NCBI RefSeq assembly: GCF_004795015.1
Contig: NZ_SSBI01000018.1
Coordinates: 1-64,000, forward strand
Direction of reading: 5' to 3'
Source of the DNA: Streptomyces sp. A1277
GTDB taxonomy: Bacteria; Actinomycetota; Actinomycetes; Streptomycetales; Streptomycetaceae
DNA length: 64,000 nucleotides
The notes below the pieces were generated by a model, which was not told the origin of the DNA, did no database searches, and was given only the letters and a program-made list of their open reading frames with translations. The position numbers and the translations under genes are program-made. This document shows positions 25,125 to 34,222 of the stretch, in pieces; within the stretch, counting starts at the first letter, position 1, and each line of letters begins with the position of its first letter.

Positions 25125-26114
25125 TCACCGCTTCCCGGCGCCCCGCACCTGGCTGCGTACCGCGCCCATGCTCGCGCCGATGACCAGGGCGATGGCGAGG
25201 GCGTCCGTCGTGGAGAGGGCCTGGTCGAGGACGAGGAAGCCGGCCAGGGCGGCGATGGCGGGTTCCAGGCTCATCAGGATGGCGAAGGTGGGCGCGGGCA
25301 GGCGGCGCAGGGCGATGAGTTCGAGGGTGTACGGGAGGACCGAACTCAGCAGGGCGACGGCGGCGCCGAGGCCCAGCGTCGTCGGGACGAGGAGCTTGGA
25401 GCCCGCGTCCATGATGCCGAGCGGCAGCGAGAGGACGGCCGCGACCACCATGGCCAGGGCGAGGCCGTCCGCCTGCGGGAAGCGGCGGCCGGTGCGGGCG
25501 CTGAAGACGATGTACGCCGCCCACATCGCCCCCGCCGCGAGGGCGAAGGCGGCGCCCACCGGGTCGAGCCGGTCGAAGCCCCCGCCGCTGAGCAGGACGA
25601 CCCCGGCGAGCGCGAGGGCGGCCCAGACCGCATTGACCAGGCGGCGCGAGGCGACCACCGACAGGACGAGCGGGCCCAGCACCTCCAGGGTGACGGCGGC
25701 ACCGAGCGGGATGCGGTCGACGGCCTGGTAGAACAGCGTGTTCATGCCGCCCATCGCGACGCCGAACGCCACCACCGTGCCCCAGTCGGCGCGCGAGTGG
25801 CCGCGCAGCCGGGGCCGGCAGACGAGGAGCAGGACGAGCGCGGCGGCGGCCAGCCGCAGCGTGACGACGCCGAGCGCACCGGCCCGGGGCATCAGCAGCA
25901 CGGCGATGGCGGCGCCGAACTGGACGGAAAGACCGCCCGCGACCACGAGCGCGACCGGGGCGAACGCGGCCCGCCGCCCGGCGGTGCGGTCCGGGCCGCC
26001 GAGCCCGGGGGCGGCGACCGCCTCCGGCACGGCGACGGCGGCTGCGGCCGGTTCCGAGGCGGCTGTGGCGGTGCTCTGGTCGTTCACCCGGGGGCCTGTC
26101 TTTCCTGAATCCAT
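25125..26114 (-). CDS. EamA/DMT family transporter (RhtA-like)
   Basis: 329-aa drug/metabolite-superfamily exporter with about ten membrane segments in two EamA repeats. Recognisable pieces are NTLFYQAVDRIPLGAAVTLEVLGPLVLSVV and YTLELIALRRLPAPTFAILMSLEPAIAALAGFLVLDQ, as in RhtA-type threonine/homoserine exporters. The hydrophilic alanine-rich N-terminus may be shorter if a GTG at 26087 is used. It is convergent with hxlR. Confidence 0.9.
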   Translation of the reverse strand: MDSGKTGPRVNDQSTATAASEPAAAAVAVPEAVAAPGLGGPDRTAGRRAAFAPVALVVAGGLSVQFGAAIAVLLMPRAGALGVVTLRLAAAALVLLLVCRPRLRGHSRADWGTVVAFGVAMGGMNTLFYQAVDRIPLGAAVTLEVLGPLVLSVVASRRLVNAVWAALALAGVVLLSGGGFDRLDPVGAAFALAAGAMWAAYIVFSARTGRRFPQADGLALAMVVAAVLSLPLGIMDAGSKLLVPTTLGLGAAVALLSSVLPYTLELIALRRLPAPTFAILMSLEPAIAALAGFLVLDQALSTTDALAIALVIGASMGAVRSQVRGAGKR

Positions 26115-26166
26115 GAACGTGACGGTGCAATGCGACGCACTGCCGAATCGAAGGTACTGCGTTGCT

Positions 26167-26196
26167 GTACCTACATGATGTAGTTACATTGAGCCC
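26167..26196 (+). promoter_or_regulatory. Promoter/operator of the toxin-antitoxin pair
   Basis: An imperfect 21-bp palindrome is centred on TACATGATGTA (26172-26182). A TACATT hexamer ends at 26190, about 7 bp before the ATG at 26197, so the transcript may be leaderless. The palindrome would let the antitoxin complex shut its own promoter. Confidence 0.55.
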
Positions 26197-26478
26197 ATGG
26201 AAACGATCGGGCTGCGTGAACTCAACCAGAACCCGTCCAAGGCCGTGGCGCTGGTGCGCTCGGGCGTGCCCGTACTCGTCACCGACCGTGGAGTGCCGGT
26301 CCTGCGCATGGTTCCCGAGGCCGAGACGCCCGATCCGCTCCGGCGCATGCTCGAGTCCGGTGACGCCACTCCCCCCGCCGAGCGGGGCATGCCGGACCTG
26401 GCGCCCGAGCTCGCACCGGACGTGCCGAGCCTCTCGGACCTCCTCGTGTCGGAGCGTGACGAGGAGCGTCGGCGTTGA
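26197..26478 (+). CDS. Antitoxin, Phd/YefM-type
   Basis: 93-aa antitoxin. The N-terminal Phd/YefM DNA-binding fold is METIGLRELNQNPSKAVALVRSG, then VPVLVTDRGVPVLRMVP. The C-terminal tail is acidic and proline-rich, as expected for the toxin-neutralising part. The stop overlaps the toxin start by 4 bp. No ribosome site is visible, which fits a leaderless start. Confidence 0.88.
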   Translation: METIGLRELNQNPSKAVALVRSGVPVLVTDRGVPVLRMVPEAETPDPLRRMLESGDATPPAERGMPDLAPELAPDVPSLSDLLVSERDEERRR

Positions 26479-26879
26479 TCTACCTGGACTCGTGCGCGCT
26501 CCTGAAGTTCATCAAGTCCGAATCGGAGACCGAGGCGCTGCGCGCCTGGCGCGCGGGGTTGCCGGAGGGGACCGAACTGCTGACGAGCGACCTGGCCCGG
26601 CTGGAGATCACCCGCACGCTGCATCGCGCCGGAGTCGATCCCCAGCGCATCGCCTACTTCGTGGCGCAGGCTGTCCGGGGTGTCTACCTGATCGACCTCA
26701 CCAGCACCGTGCTGGCGCGAGCCACCGCCTACCAGACCCGCAGACTGGGCACGCTGGACGCCATCCATCTGGCGACGGCCGACCCGTTCCGGGTCGGTCT
26801 CACCGCCTTCGTCACCTACGACACCGAGCTGGCGAAAGCCGCCGCCGACTTCGGACTCCCGGTGCACGCCCCCGCTTGA
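26475..26879 (+). CDS. Toxin, PIN-domain ribonuclease (VapC type)
   Basis: 134-aa PIN-domain RNase. Acidic residues of the active site are visible in YLDSCALLKF (Asp5), TSDLARLEITRTL (Glu), and TLDAIHLATA (Asp), with FVTYDTELAKAA as the fourth. The start is TTG at 26475, overlapping the antitoxin stop (TTGA), so it is tightly coupled. It is convergent with the FAD/Fe-S oxidoreductase, 6 bp apart. Confidence 0.9.
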   Translation: MIYLDSCALLKFIKSESETEALRAWRAGLPEGTELLTSDLARLEITRTLHRAGVDPQRIAYFVAQAVRGVYLIDLTSTVLARATAYQTRRLGTLDAIHLATADPFRVGLTAFVTYDTELAKAAADFGLPVHAPA

Positions 26880-26885
26880 CCCGCG

Positions 26886-29732
26886 TCACCGTTCCAGACC
26901 CTCCGCCAGCACCTGGGCCAGGTGCCGGCCGCGCACCCCGCCCAGCTGGGCGAGCTGGGTGCGGCAGGAGAAGCCGTCGGCCAGGATCTGCGTGCCGGGG
27001 GCCGCGTCCCGGACCGCCGGGAGGAGCCGGTCCTCCGCGCAGGCCACCGAGACGTCCCAGTGCCCCCGCTCGAAGCCGAAGTTGCCGGCCAGGCCGCAGC
27101 AGCCGCCCTGGAGGTCGCCCGTCAGGCCCGCCCGTTCGCGCAGGCGGCGGTCCGCCTCGTCGCCCAGGACCGCGTGCTGGTGGCAGTGGGTCTGGCCGGT
27201 GACGGCGGCGTCCAGGCGCGGGGGGTTCCAGTCGGGGGCGTACGCCTCCAGGTACTGGGCCAGGGTGTGGACGGAGGCGGCGAGCCGGGCGGCGCGCGGG
27301 TCGTCCGGGAGGAGTTCGGGCAGGTCGGTGCGGAGGGTCGCGGCGCAGCTGGGTTCGAGGACGACCATGGGTTCGCCGGTCGTGTCGCCCAGCCGGTCCA
27401 GGGTGCGGCGCATCACCGTGCGGGCCTTGTCCAGCTGACCGGTGGAGACGTACGTGAGGCCGCAGCACAGCCCTCGTCCGGCGGGAAGCACGCGGCGGCC
27501 CGTCGCCTCCAGGACCGTCACCGCCGCCCGCCCCACCTCCGGCGCGAGGTGCTCGGTGAAGGTGTCGGGCCAGAGGATGGCCGGCTGGTCGTTGGACAAG
27601 ATGAACGGCCCCCTTCCCCAGCGCCGGTTCAGCCACCGCGTGAACGTCTCCCGCGCCAGCACCGGAATTCCGCGTTCCGGGGCGATACCCGCCAGCCGCT
27701 TGGCGAGGGCGGCGAGCGGGCGGATACGGGCGAGGGCGTTCAGCGGGCCCGCGAAGGGCGCGGCGAGGCGCAGCCACAGCGGCAGCCGGCCCATCGCGTA
27801 GTGGGAGGCCGGGCGGAGCCGGTGGCGGTAGTGGTGGTGCAGGAACTCCGCCTTGTACGTGGCCATGTCCACGCCCACCGGACAGTCGCTGCGGCAGCCC
27901 TTGCAGGACAGGCACAGGTCGAGCGCGTCCCGTACCTCCGTGGAGCGCCAGCCGTCCGTGATCACGCCGCCCGCGTCCCCGGCCAGCATCTCGTGCAGCA
28001 GCCGGGCCCGGCCGCGCGTGGAGTGGGCCTCCTCGCCGGTCGCCCGGAAGGAGGGGCACATCACGGACGGGCCCGATCCCTTCTCCGTACGGCATTTGGC
28101 GACGCCGACGCAGCGGCGGACGGCCGCCGGGAAGTCGCCGCCGTCGTGCGGGTAGCCGAAGGCCACGTCGACGGGTTCGCGGGGCAGGACGTCGAAGCGC
28201 AGGTTGTCGTCGAGGCGGGCCGGGCGGGCGAGGATGCCCGGGTTCATGCCGCCGTCGGGGTCCCAGAGGTCCTTGAACCGGGCGAAGAGCGCGACGAGCT
28301 CGTCCCCGTACATCTTGGGGAGCAGTTCGGCGCGGGCCTGGCCGTCGCCGTGTTCGCCGGAGAGTGATCCGCCGTGCGCGACGACGAGTGCGGCCAGTTC
28401 CTCGGAGAAGCGGCGGAAGCGGGCCACGCCCTCGGGGGTCAGCAGGTCGAAGTCGATCCGGACGTGGATGCAGCCCTCGCCGAAGTGCCCGTACGGGGTG
28501 CCGCGCAGGCCGTGTCCGGCGAGCAGGGCGCGGAAGTCGCGGAGGTAGCCGCCGAGCCGGGCGGGCGGCACCGCGCAGTCCTCCCAGCCGGGCCACGCCT
28601 CACTGCCGTCCGGCATGCGGGTGGCCGTGCCGGACGCGTCCTCGCGGATGCGCCACAGGGCCCGCTGCCCGGCCGGGTCGGTGACGACGGCGGTGTCCAC
28701 GGCATCGGCGGACGCGGCCCGCGCGAGGCGTTCGGCGTGCGCCCGCGCCTCGGCCGGGGTGGCGCCGCCCGTCTCGGCGAACAGCCAGGCACCGCCGCGC
28801 GGCAGCCCGGCCGGTTCGCGTACGAGGTCGGCGGCCATGCCCTCCACGGTCAGCGGGTGGTACGGGAGGAGGCCGGGGGCGGCCTCGGCGGCGGCGGACT
28901 CGTCGGAATAGCCGAGGACGGCGAGCGCGCGGGCGGCGGGCGCCTCGACCAGCCGCAGGGTCGCCTCCGTGACGACGCCGAGCGTGCCCTCGCCGCCGCA
29001 GAACGCGCGGACGGGGTCGGGTCCCCGCTCGGGGAGCAGGGCGTCCAGCGCGTAGCCGGAGATGCGGCGCGGGAGGTCGGGGAAGCCGGTGCGCAGGAGG
29101 GCGAGGTGGTCCGCGACCAGTTCACGGACGCCGGGCGGGCCGGGCGCGCCGCGCTCCAGGCGCAGGGTGTCGCCGCCGTAGCGGGCGACGGTCAGGGCGT
29201 GGACGTTGTCGGCGGTGGTGCCCCAGGCGACCGAGTGGGAGCCGCAGGAGTTGTTGCCGATCATGCCGCCGAGGGTGCAGCGGCTGTGCGTGGAGGGGTC
29301 GGGGCCGAAGGTCAGGCCGTGCGGGGCGGCGGCGGCCCGCAGGTCGTCCAGGACGAGTCCGGGCTGCACCACCGCCGTACGGGATACGGGGTCCAGCTCG
29401 ACGACGGACCGCAGGTGGCGGGTGAGGTCGAGGACGACGCCGGTGCCGGTGGCCTGCCCGGCGATGGACGTGCCGCCGCCGCGCGGCACGACGGGCACCT
29501 GGTGCGCACGGCAGACGGCGAGCGCGGCGGCGGTGTCGGCGGCGTCGCGCGGAGCCACGACGCCGAGCGGCACCCGCCGGTAGTTGGACGCGTCCATCGT
29601 CGTCAGCGCCCGCGCGGTGGCGTCGAACGCGACCTCGCCGCGTACGGCCGCCCGCAGGTCGCGGACCAGCGCGGCGGGGGCGGTGGGGGCGGTGGAGGTG
29701 CTGCTGCCGTGCGGTGCGTTACCGGATGCCAT
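26886..29732 (-). CDS. FAD-linked oxidase / Fe-S oxidoreductase fusion (D-lactate or 2-hydroxyglutarate dehydrogenase type)
   Basis: 948-aa respiratory 2-hydroxyacid dehydrogenase. The N-terminal half is an FAD_binding_4 domain (PVVPRGGGTSIAGQATGTGVVLDL; GMIGNNSCGSHS) plus an FAD-oxidase C-terminal domain (GHFGEGCIHVRIDF). The C-terminal half has two 4Fe-4S clusters (CVGVAKCRTEKGSGPSVMCPSF and CLSCKGCRSDCPVGVD) and two CCG domains (RGLCCGLTY and GGCCGLAGNFGF). All cluster cysteines are present. The fused layout fits GlcD-GlcF or Dld-II type enzymes that feed electrons to quinones. The substrate cannot be read from sequence. Confidence 0.93.
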   Translation of the reverse strand: MASGNAPHGSSTSTAPTAPAALVRDLRAAVRGEVAFDATARALTTMDASNYRRVPLGVVAPRDAADTAAALAVCRAHQVPVVPRGGGTSIAGQATGTGVVLDLTRHLRSVVELDPVSRTAVVQPGLVLDDLRAAAAPHGLTFGPDPSTHSRCTLGGMIGNNSCGSHSVAWGTTADNVHALTVARYGGDTLRLERGAPGPPGVRELVADHLALLRTGFPDLPRRISGYALDALLPERGPDPVRAFCGGEGTLGVVTEATLRLVEAPAARALAVLGYSDESAAAEAAPGLLPYHPLTVEGMAADLVREPAGLPRGGAWLFAETGGATPAEARAHAERLARAASADAVDTAVVTDPAGQRALWRIREDASGTATRMPDGSEAWPGWEDCAVPPARLGGYLRDFRALLAGHGLRGTPYGHFGEGCIHVRIDFDLLTPEGVARFRRFSEELAALVVAHGGSLSGEHGDGQARAELLPKMYGDELVALFARFKDLWDPDGGMNPGILARPARLDDNLRFDVLPREPVDVAFGYPHDGGDFPAAVRRCVGVAKCRTEKGSGPSVMCPSFRATGEEAHSTRGRARLLHEMLAGDAGGVITDGWRSTEVRDALDLCLSCKGCRSDCPVGVDMATYKAEFLHHHYRHRLRPASHYAMGRLPLWLRLAAPFAGPLNALARIRPLAALAKRLAGIAPERGIPVLARETFTRWLNRRWGRGPFILSNDQPAILWPDTFTEHLAPEVGRAAVTVLEATGRRVLPAGRGLCCGLTYVSTGQLDKARTVMRRTLDRLGDTTGEPMVVLEPSCAATLRTDLPELLPDDPRAARLAASVHTLAQYLEAYAPDWNPPRLDAAVTGQTHCHQHAVLGDEADRRLRERAGLTGDLQGGCCGLAGNFGFERGHWDVSVACAEDRLLPAVRDAAPGTQILADGFSCRTQLAQLGGVRGRHLAQVLAEGLER

Positions 29733-30012
29733 CCGACCAGGATGCCGCCCGCGTACGCCAGGCCCGTGCGCAGCGCCCGTGCGGGCACCCCGAAGTCACC
29801 GGCATGACGTCAAACAGTCGAAAAGCGGCAGGCATGCAAACACAAACAGAACAGAGAGCACCACAAGTTCTTCCCAAACAGATCGTCAATTCTCATATAG
29901 TGACCGAGACTTATCTGGGAATCGCTTGTTCCAGTTGTCACGTTTCGCCCCGAGCGCCACCGATCCGCCCGAACCGCCCCGTCCGTCACCGTCCGCCCCC
30001 AAGGACTCCGCT

Positions 30013-31545
30013 TTGAGCCCCTCAACCCGGCCGACCGCACTGGCCCTTCTGGTCACGGCGGCCCTCACCGGACCGCTGTGCGCGTGGGCGATCGTCGCCG
30101 CTCCCGAATCGGCCAGGACCGCGGTGGCCTGGGGCGCCTGCGCCGCCGCCGTGCTGCTCGTCGCCGCCGTCGCCACCGCCGTCCACGCCCGCGCCACGAT
30201 CCGCCGGCTGCGGGCGGCGCATGCCGCCGAGAGCGAGCGGTTCACCGCCGAGGTCTCCCGCATGGTCTCGACCTCCGCCGCCGAGGCCCAGCGGTTCACC
30301 GCCGAGAACGCCCGCGTCAAGGCCGCCGCCGCCACCGAGAAGGCCAAGGTCACCGCCGAGGCCGAGGCCGCCACCGCCCGCCTCACCGCCGAGTCCGAGG
30401 CCGTCACCGCCCGCCTCACCGCCGAGAACGCCAAGCTCAAGGCGCTCGCCTCACGCAGCCGGACCGAGCGCTCCGCCGCCCTCTCCTCCTGCGCCAACGC
30501 GGCCGGCCGCATGCAGGCCCTGGCCACGAGCATGCTCGCCGACCTGCGCGAGATGGAGCACCGGCACACCTCCGAGGACGTCCTGACCGACCTGCTGCAC
30601 CTGGACCACCGCACCGCCCAGGCCGGCCGCCTCGCCGACTCCATCGCCGTGCTGACCGGGGCCCGCTCCGGGCGGCGCTGGGCCAAGCCCATCGTCATGG
30701 AGTCCGTCCTGCGCGGTGCCATGGGCCGGATCAGCGGCTACCAGCGCGTCCGGCTCCACTCCACCAGCGACGTCGCCGTCGCCGGCCACGCGGCCGAGGG
30801 CGTCATGCACGCCCTGGCCGAACTCCTCGACAACGCGGCGAACTTCTCGCCGCCCACCGCCGAGGTCCACGTGTACGTGGAGGAGGTCCCGGCCGGCATC
30901 GTGGTGACCGTCGAGGACAGCGGCCTGGTCATGAGCGACGTGCAGCTGCGCCGGGCCGAGCGCGCGGTGTCCGCCGACGACACCGACCTGACCGCCCTGA
31001 CCGGCACCCGCCTCGGCCTGGCCGTCGTCGGCCGGCTGGCCCGCAAGCACGGGCTCACGGTCTCCTTCCGGCCCTCGGCACGCGGCGGGACGGGCGCCCT
31101 GATGATGCTCCCGCAGGAGATCATCACCCGCACCCCGGCCCGAACCGCCCCCGAGGCAGGCCCGGCCGCCGCCCCCGCCGAGCCCGAGCCCGTCCACACC
31201 TCAGGGGCCGACCCGGCCGCCCCCGGCGACCGGCACAGCGCCTCCGCCCCCGCCGCCCCGCCCGCCGACGAGCCCATGCGCTCCGACTCGGCCTCGGACA
31301 CCACCGGCAACCTCCCCAAGTTCGGGGAGAGCGGCCTGCCCAAGCGTTCGCGCGGGCGCACCCTGGCCGCGGCCGAGGCCCGCGCCCGGGCGGCCTCCGG
31401 CACCGAGACCGCACCGGACACCGGCGCGGACGGCTCCGTACCCCGGCCCCGTACGCCGGACCACCGGGCCCAGGCGGCCCGCTTCAGCAGCTTCCGCAAG
31501 GCCGTACGGCCCAACTCCCCAGACCCGGAAGGCAACACCCGATGA
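30013..31545 (+). CDS. cvnA: Conservon sensor histidine kinase-like ATPase (CvnA)
   Basis: 510-aa membrane sensor, first gene of a conservon. Two N-terminal membrane segments (about 8-28 and 35-57) are followed by a long coiled coil with repeated FTAE/LTAE units (about 65-150). Then comes a histidine-kinase-like ATPase domain (HALAELLDNAANFSPPTAEVHVYVEE; GTRLGLAVVGRLARKHG) and a disordered Ala/Pro tail. The start is TTG at 30013, with AAGGA 7-8 nt upstream. The promoter probably lies in the AT-rich stretch 29815-29930, which has a TATAGT at 29896. The stop overlaps cvnB (ATGA). Confidence 0.87.
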   Translation: MSPSTRPTALALLVTAALTGPLCAWAIVAAPESARTAVAWGACAAAVLLVAAVATAVHARATIRRLRAAHAAESERFTAEVSRMVSTSAAEAQRFTAENARVKAAAATEKAKVTAEAEAATARLTAESEAVTARLTAENAKLKALASRSRTERSAALSSCANAAGRMQALATSMLADLREMEHRHTSEDVLTDLLHLDHRTAQAGRLADSIAVLTGARSGRRWAKPIVMESVLRGAMGRISGYQRVRLHSTSDVAVAGHAAEGVMHALAELLDNAANFSPPTAEVHVYVEEVPAGIVVTVEDSGLVMSDVQLRRAERAVSADDTDLTALTGTRLGLAVVGRLARKHGLTVSFRPSARGGTGALMMLPQEIITRTPARTAPEAGPAAAPAEPEPVHTSGADPAAPGDRHSASAPAAPPADEPMRSDSASDTTGNLPKFGESGLPKRSRGRTLAAAEARARAASGTETAPDTGADGSVPRPRTPDHRAQAARFSSFRKAVRPNSPDPEGNTR

Positions 31546-31976
31546 CCGCGACCACCGACGAGAAGCTCAGCTGGCTGCTGGAGGGGCTCCTGGAACGGAC
31601 CCCCGGCACCCGTCACGCCCTCGTGCTGTCCAGGGACGGCCTCAAGCTGTGCCGCACCCCCGAGCTCTCCGTCGACCAGGCGGACCAGCTGGCCGCGATC
31701 TCCGCCGGCATCCAGAGCCTGTCGCACGGCGCCTCCGTGGAGTTCGGCAGCGGCAACGGCGGAGTACGGTCGGCCATGGCCGAGTTCTACGGCGGCATCC
31801 TGTTCATCGTGGAGGCGGGCGCGGGCGCCCATCTCGCGGTCGTCGCCGCCGAGAGCGCCGACGTGGGCCTCGTCGGGCACAACATGAGCGAGCTCGTCGA
31901 ACAGCTCGGCGAGCACCTCGTGGCCCCGCCGCGCGAACCCGCCGAGGCCGCGTCCGCCCCGGGCACGGCCGTATGA
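31542..31976 (+). CDS. cvnB: Roadblock/LC7 domain protein (CvnB)
   Basis: 144-aa roadblock/LC7 protein, the typical second conservon gene. Core: LSWLLEGLLERTPGTRHALVLSRDGLKLC, AAISAGIQSLSHGASVEFGSG and GAHLAVVAAESADVGLVGHNM. It is expected to bind the conservon GTPase and the sensor, like MglB with MglA. It starts by ATGA overlap with cvnA and ends by ATGA overlap with cvnC. Confidence 0.92.
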   Translation: MTATTDEKLSWLLEGLLERTPGTRHALVLSRDGLKLCRTPELSVDQADQLAAISAGIQSLSHGASVEFGSGNGGVRSAMAEFYGGILFIVEAGAGAHLAVVAAESADVGLVGHNMSELVEQLGEHLVAPPREPAEAASAPGTAV

Positions 31977-32338
31977 CGCCCCGTCCCCGCCCGGGCAGGG
32001 ACGACGCCCCGGACCGGCTCTACACCCTCACCGGTGGCCGCACCCGGTCCGACTCCGCCGCCTTCGACCTGGTCACGCTGGTGGTCGCCGAGTGCGAGCC
32101 GGCCCCCGGCATGCAGTCGGAACACGTCGCGATCCTGCGGATGTGCGAACGGCCCACCGCCGTGGTCGAGATCTCCGCGACCCTCGACCTGCCCGTCAGC
32201 ATCGTGCGCATCCTGCTGTGCGACCTGCTCGACACCGGCCGGATCAGCGCCCGCCACCCGCGTACCGCACGCGTATCGGACCGGCTACCCGCCCCCGACA
32301 TCCTGGAACAGGTGCTCGTTGGACTCCGCAACCTCTGA
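31973..32338 (+). CDS. cvnC: DUF742 protein (CvnC)
   Basis: 121-aa DUF742 protein, the third conservon gene. RLYTLTGGRTR, then LVTLVVA, then a winged-helix-like core: AILRMCERPTAVVEISATLDLPVSIVRILLCDLLDTGRI. The role is unclear; DUF742 proteins accompany the roadblock protein. The 3' end overlaps the cvnD start by 20 bp. Confidence 0.92.
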   Translation: MTPRPRPGRDDAPDRLYTLTGGRTRSDSAAFDLVTLVVAECEPAPGMQSEHVAILRMCERPTAVVEISATLDLPVSIVRILLCDLLDTGRISARHPRTARVSDRLPAPDILEQVLVGLRNL

Positions 32339-32984
32339 CCGTGCCGCCCTGCAGGCGACGGCCGACAACGGACTGAAGATAGTCGTGGTCGGCGGCTTCG
32401 GGGTCGGCAAGACCACCATGGTCCGATCCGTGAGCGAGATCCGTCCGCTCAACACGGAGGAGACCATGACCCGCGCCGGCGAGGCGGTCGACCACCTCGA
32501 CGGCGTGGACACCAAGACGTCCACCACGGTCGCCTTCGACTTCGGCCGGATCAGCCTGGACGAACGCTCGGTGCTGTACCTGTTCGGCGCGCCCGGCCAG
32601 GAGCGCTTCTGGTTCCTGTGGGACCGGCTGTTCTCCGGCACCCTGGGCGCCGTCGTCCTGGTCGACACCCGGCGCCTGGCCGACTCCTGGTACGCCATCG
32701 ACCGGCTGGAGCACCACGGCACGCCGTTCATCGTCGCCTGCAACGACTTCGGCGGTCCGCTCCACACCGAGCAGCAGATCCGGGAGGCGCTGGACCTCTC
32801 CCCGGACGTGCCGCTCGTGGAGTGCGACGCGCGCGACCGGTCCTCCAGCAAGTACGTACTGATCACCCTGGTCGAGCACCTGCACCAGCTGTCCGCCGCC
32901 CGCGTCAGGGACGCCGCCGGGCCCGCCGCGCCCGACGACGACCCGGCCCTGGCGGCCGCCCTGACCTCGGAGCCCACCCCGTGA
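32319..32984 (+). CDS. cvnD: Conservon small GTPase (CvnD)
   Basis: 221-aa Ras-like GTPase. P-loop GGFGVGKTTMV (about 25-35), switch II LFGAPGQERFWFLWDRLF in place of the usual DxxG, and VACNDFGG at the NKxD position. The start is TTG at 32319 within the end of cvnC. In conservons this GTPase cycles with the CvnB roadblock protein and CvnA. The stop overlaps the P450 GTG start (GTGA). Confidence 0.92.
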   Translation: MDSATSDRAALQATADNGLKIVVVGGFGVGKTTMVRSVSEIRPLNTEETMTRAGEAVDHLDGVDTKTSTTVAFDFGRISLDERSVLYLFGAPGQERFWFLWDRLFSGTLGAVVLVDTRRLADSWYAIDRLEHHGTPFIVACNDFGGPLHTEQQIREALDLSPDVPLVECDARDRSSSKYVLITLVEHLHQLSAARVRDAAGPAAPDDDPALAAALTSEPTP

Positions 32985-34222
32985 CCCAGTGCCCCCACGC
33001 GGCGGCGGCCGGTGCCGTACCGCTGTCCGGCCCCCGGTTCCAGGCCGAACCCGCCCAGCTGTACCGGGAGATCCGGCGCGACCACGGCCCGGTCGCCCCG
33101 ATCGTGCTGCCCGGTGACATCCCCGCCTGGCTCGTCCTCGGCTACCGCGAACTGCACCAGGTCACCGGGGACCCGGCCCTGTTCACCCGCGACTCGCAGC
33201 TGTGGAACCAGTGGGACGCGATCCCCGAGGACTGGCCGCTGATGCCGATGATCAGCCGGGACCAGCCCTCGATCCTCTACACGGTCGGCGAACGCCACAG
33301 CCGCCGCGCCGCGATGATCGGCGAGGCGCTGGAGGCGGCGAACCCGTTCGAACTCAAGAAGAGCACCGAGGAGTTCGCCGACGAACTGATCGACGCGTTC
33401 TGCTCGGCCGGTGAGACCGACCTCATCGCCCAGTACGCGATGCTGCTGCCGGTACGGGTGCTGGCGAAGCTCTACGGGTTCTCCGACGACCAGGGCCCCG
33501 CCCTCGTCACCGCGATGAACGACATGATCAACGGCGGGCCCGAGGCGCTGGCCGGCCAGAAGCACATCGCCACGTCCATGTACCAGTTGCTGGCCGAGCG
33601 GCGGGCCGAGCCCGGCGACGACGTGGCGACCCGGATGCTCGCCGACACCGGCGGCTTCACGGAGGAGGACGTCGCCCGGGACCTGATGGTCATGATGGCC
33701 GCCGGGCACCAGCCGACCTCCGACTGGATCGGCAACTCGCTGCGCCTGATGCTCACCGACGACCGCTTCGCCGCCTCCCTCTCCGGCGGCCGGCACAGCG
33801 TCGGCGAGGCCATGAACGAGGTGCTGTGGGAGGACACCCCCTCGCAGAACATCGCCGGTCGCTGGGCGGCCCGCGACGCCCATCTCGGCGGCCGCCACAT
33901 CAAGGCCGGCGACCTGCTCGTCCTCAGCCTGGCCGGGGCCAACGCCGACCCCCAGGTCCGTACCGACGGATCCACCCTCACCGGCGGCAACAACGCCTTC
34001 TTCTCCTTCAGCCACGGCGAACACCGCTGCCCCTTCCCGGCGCAGGAGATCGCCGAGGTCATCGCCCGTACCGCCATCGAGGTCATCCTCGACCGGCTGC
34101 CCGACGTCGACCTCGCCGTCCCCGCCGACCGGCTGACCCGGCGCCCCTCCCCCTGGCTGCGTGGCCTGACGGACCTGCCCGTGAGCTTCACGCCCACCCC
34201 CGCCCTTGGAGACCCCAGATGA
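32981..34222 (+). CDS. Cytochrome P450, CYP157-like (ExxR missing)
   Basis: 413-aa P450-fold protein in the cvnE position. The I-helix is MMAAGHQPTSDW and the heme-Cys loop FSHGEHRCPFPAQE, so the thiolate Cys is kept, but Gly after it is Pro. The K-helix reads MNEVLWEDTP: Trp stands where the otherwise invariant ExxR arginine should be. Loss of ExxR is the published signature of the CYP157 family in Streptomyces, whose genes pair with CYP154 genes in conservons. Starts at a GTG overlapping cvnD. It ends with ATGA overlapping the next P450. Confidence 0.88.
   Translation: MTQCPHAAAAGAVPLSGPRFQAEPAQLYREIRRDHGPVAPIVLPGDIPAWLVLGYRELHQVTGDPALFTRDSQLWNQWDAIPEDWPLMPMISRDQPSILYTVGERHSRRAAMIGEALEAANPFELKKSTEEFADELIDAFCSAGETDLIAQYAMLLPVRVLAKLYGFSDDQGPALVTAMNDMINGGPEALAGQKHIATSMYQLLAERRAEPGDDVATRMLADTGGFTEEDVARDLMVMMAAGHQPTSDWIGNSLRLMLTDDRFAASLSGGRHSVGEAMNEVLWEDTPSQNIAGRWAARDAHLGGRHIKAGDLLVLSLAGANADPQVRTDGSTLTGGNNAFFSFSHGEHRCPFPAQEIAEVIARTAIEVILDRLPDVDLAVPADRLTRRPSPWLRGLTDLPVSFTPTPALGDPR

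Noticed and set aside
29584..30012. N-terminal extension of cvnA into the upstream region
   Set aside because: It would overlap the FAD/Fe-S gene in antisense and the AT-rich promoter; the TTG at 30013 has a ribosome site and starts before the first membrane segment.
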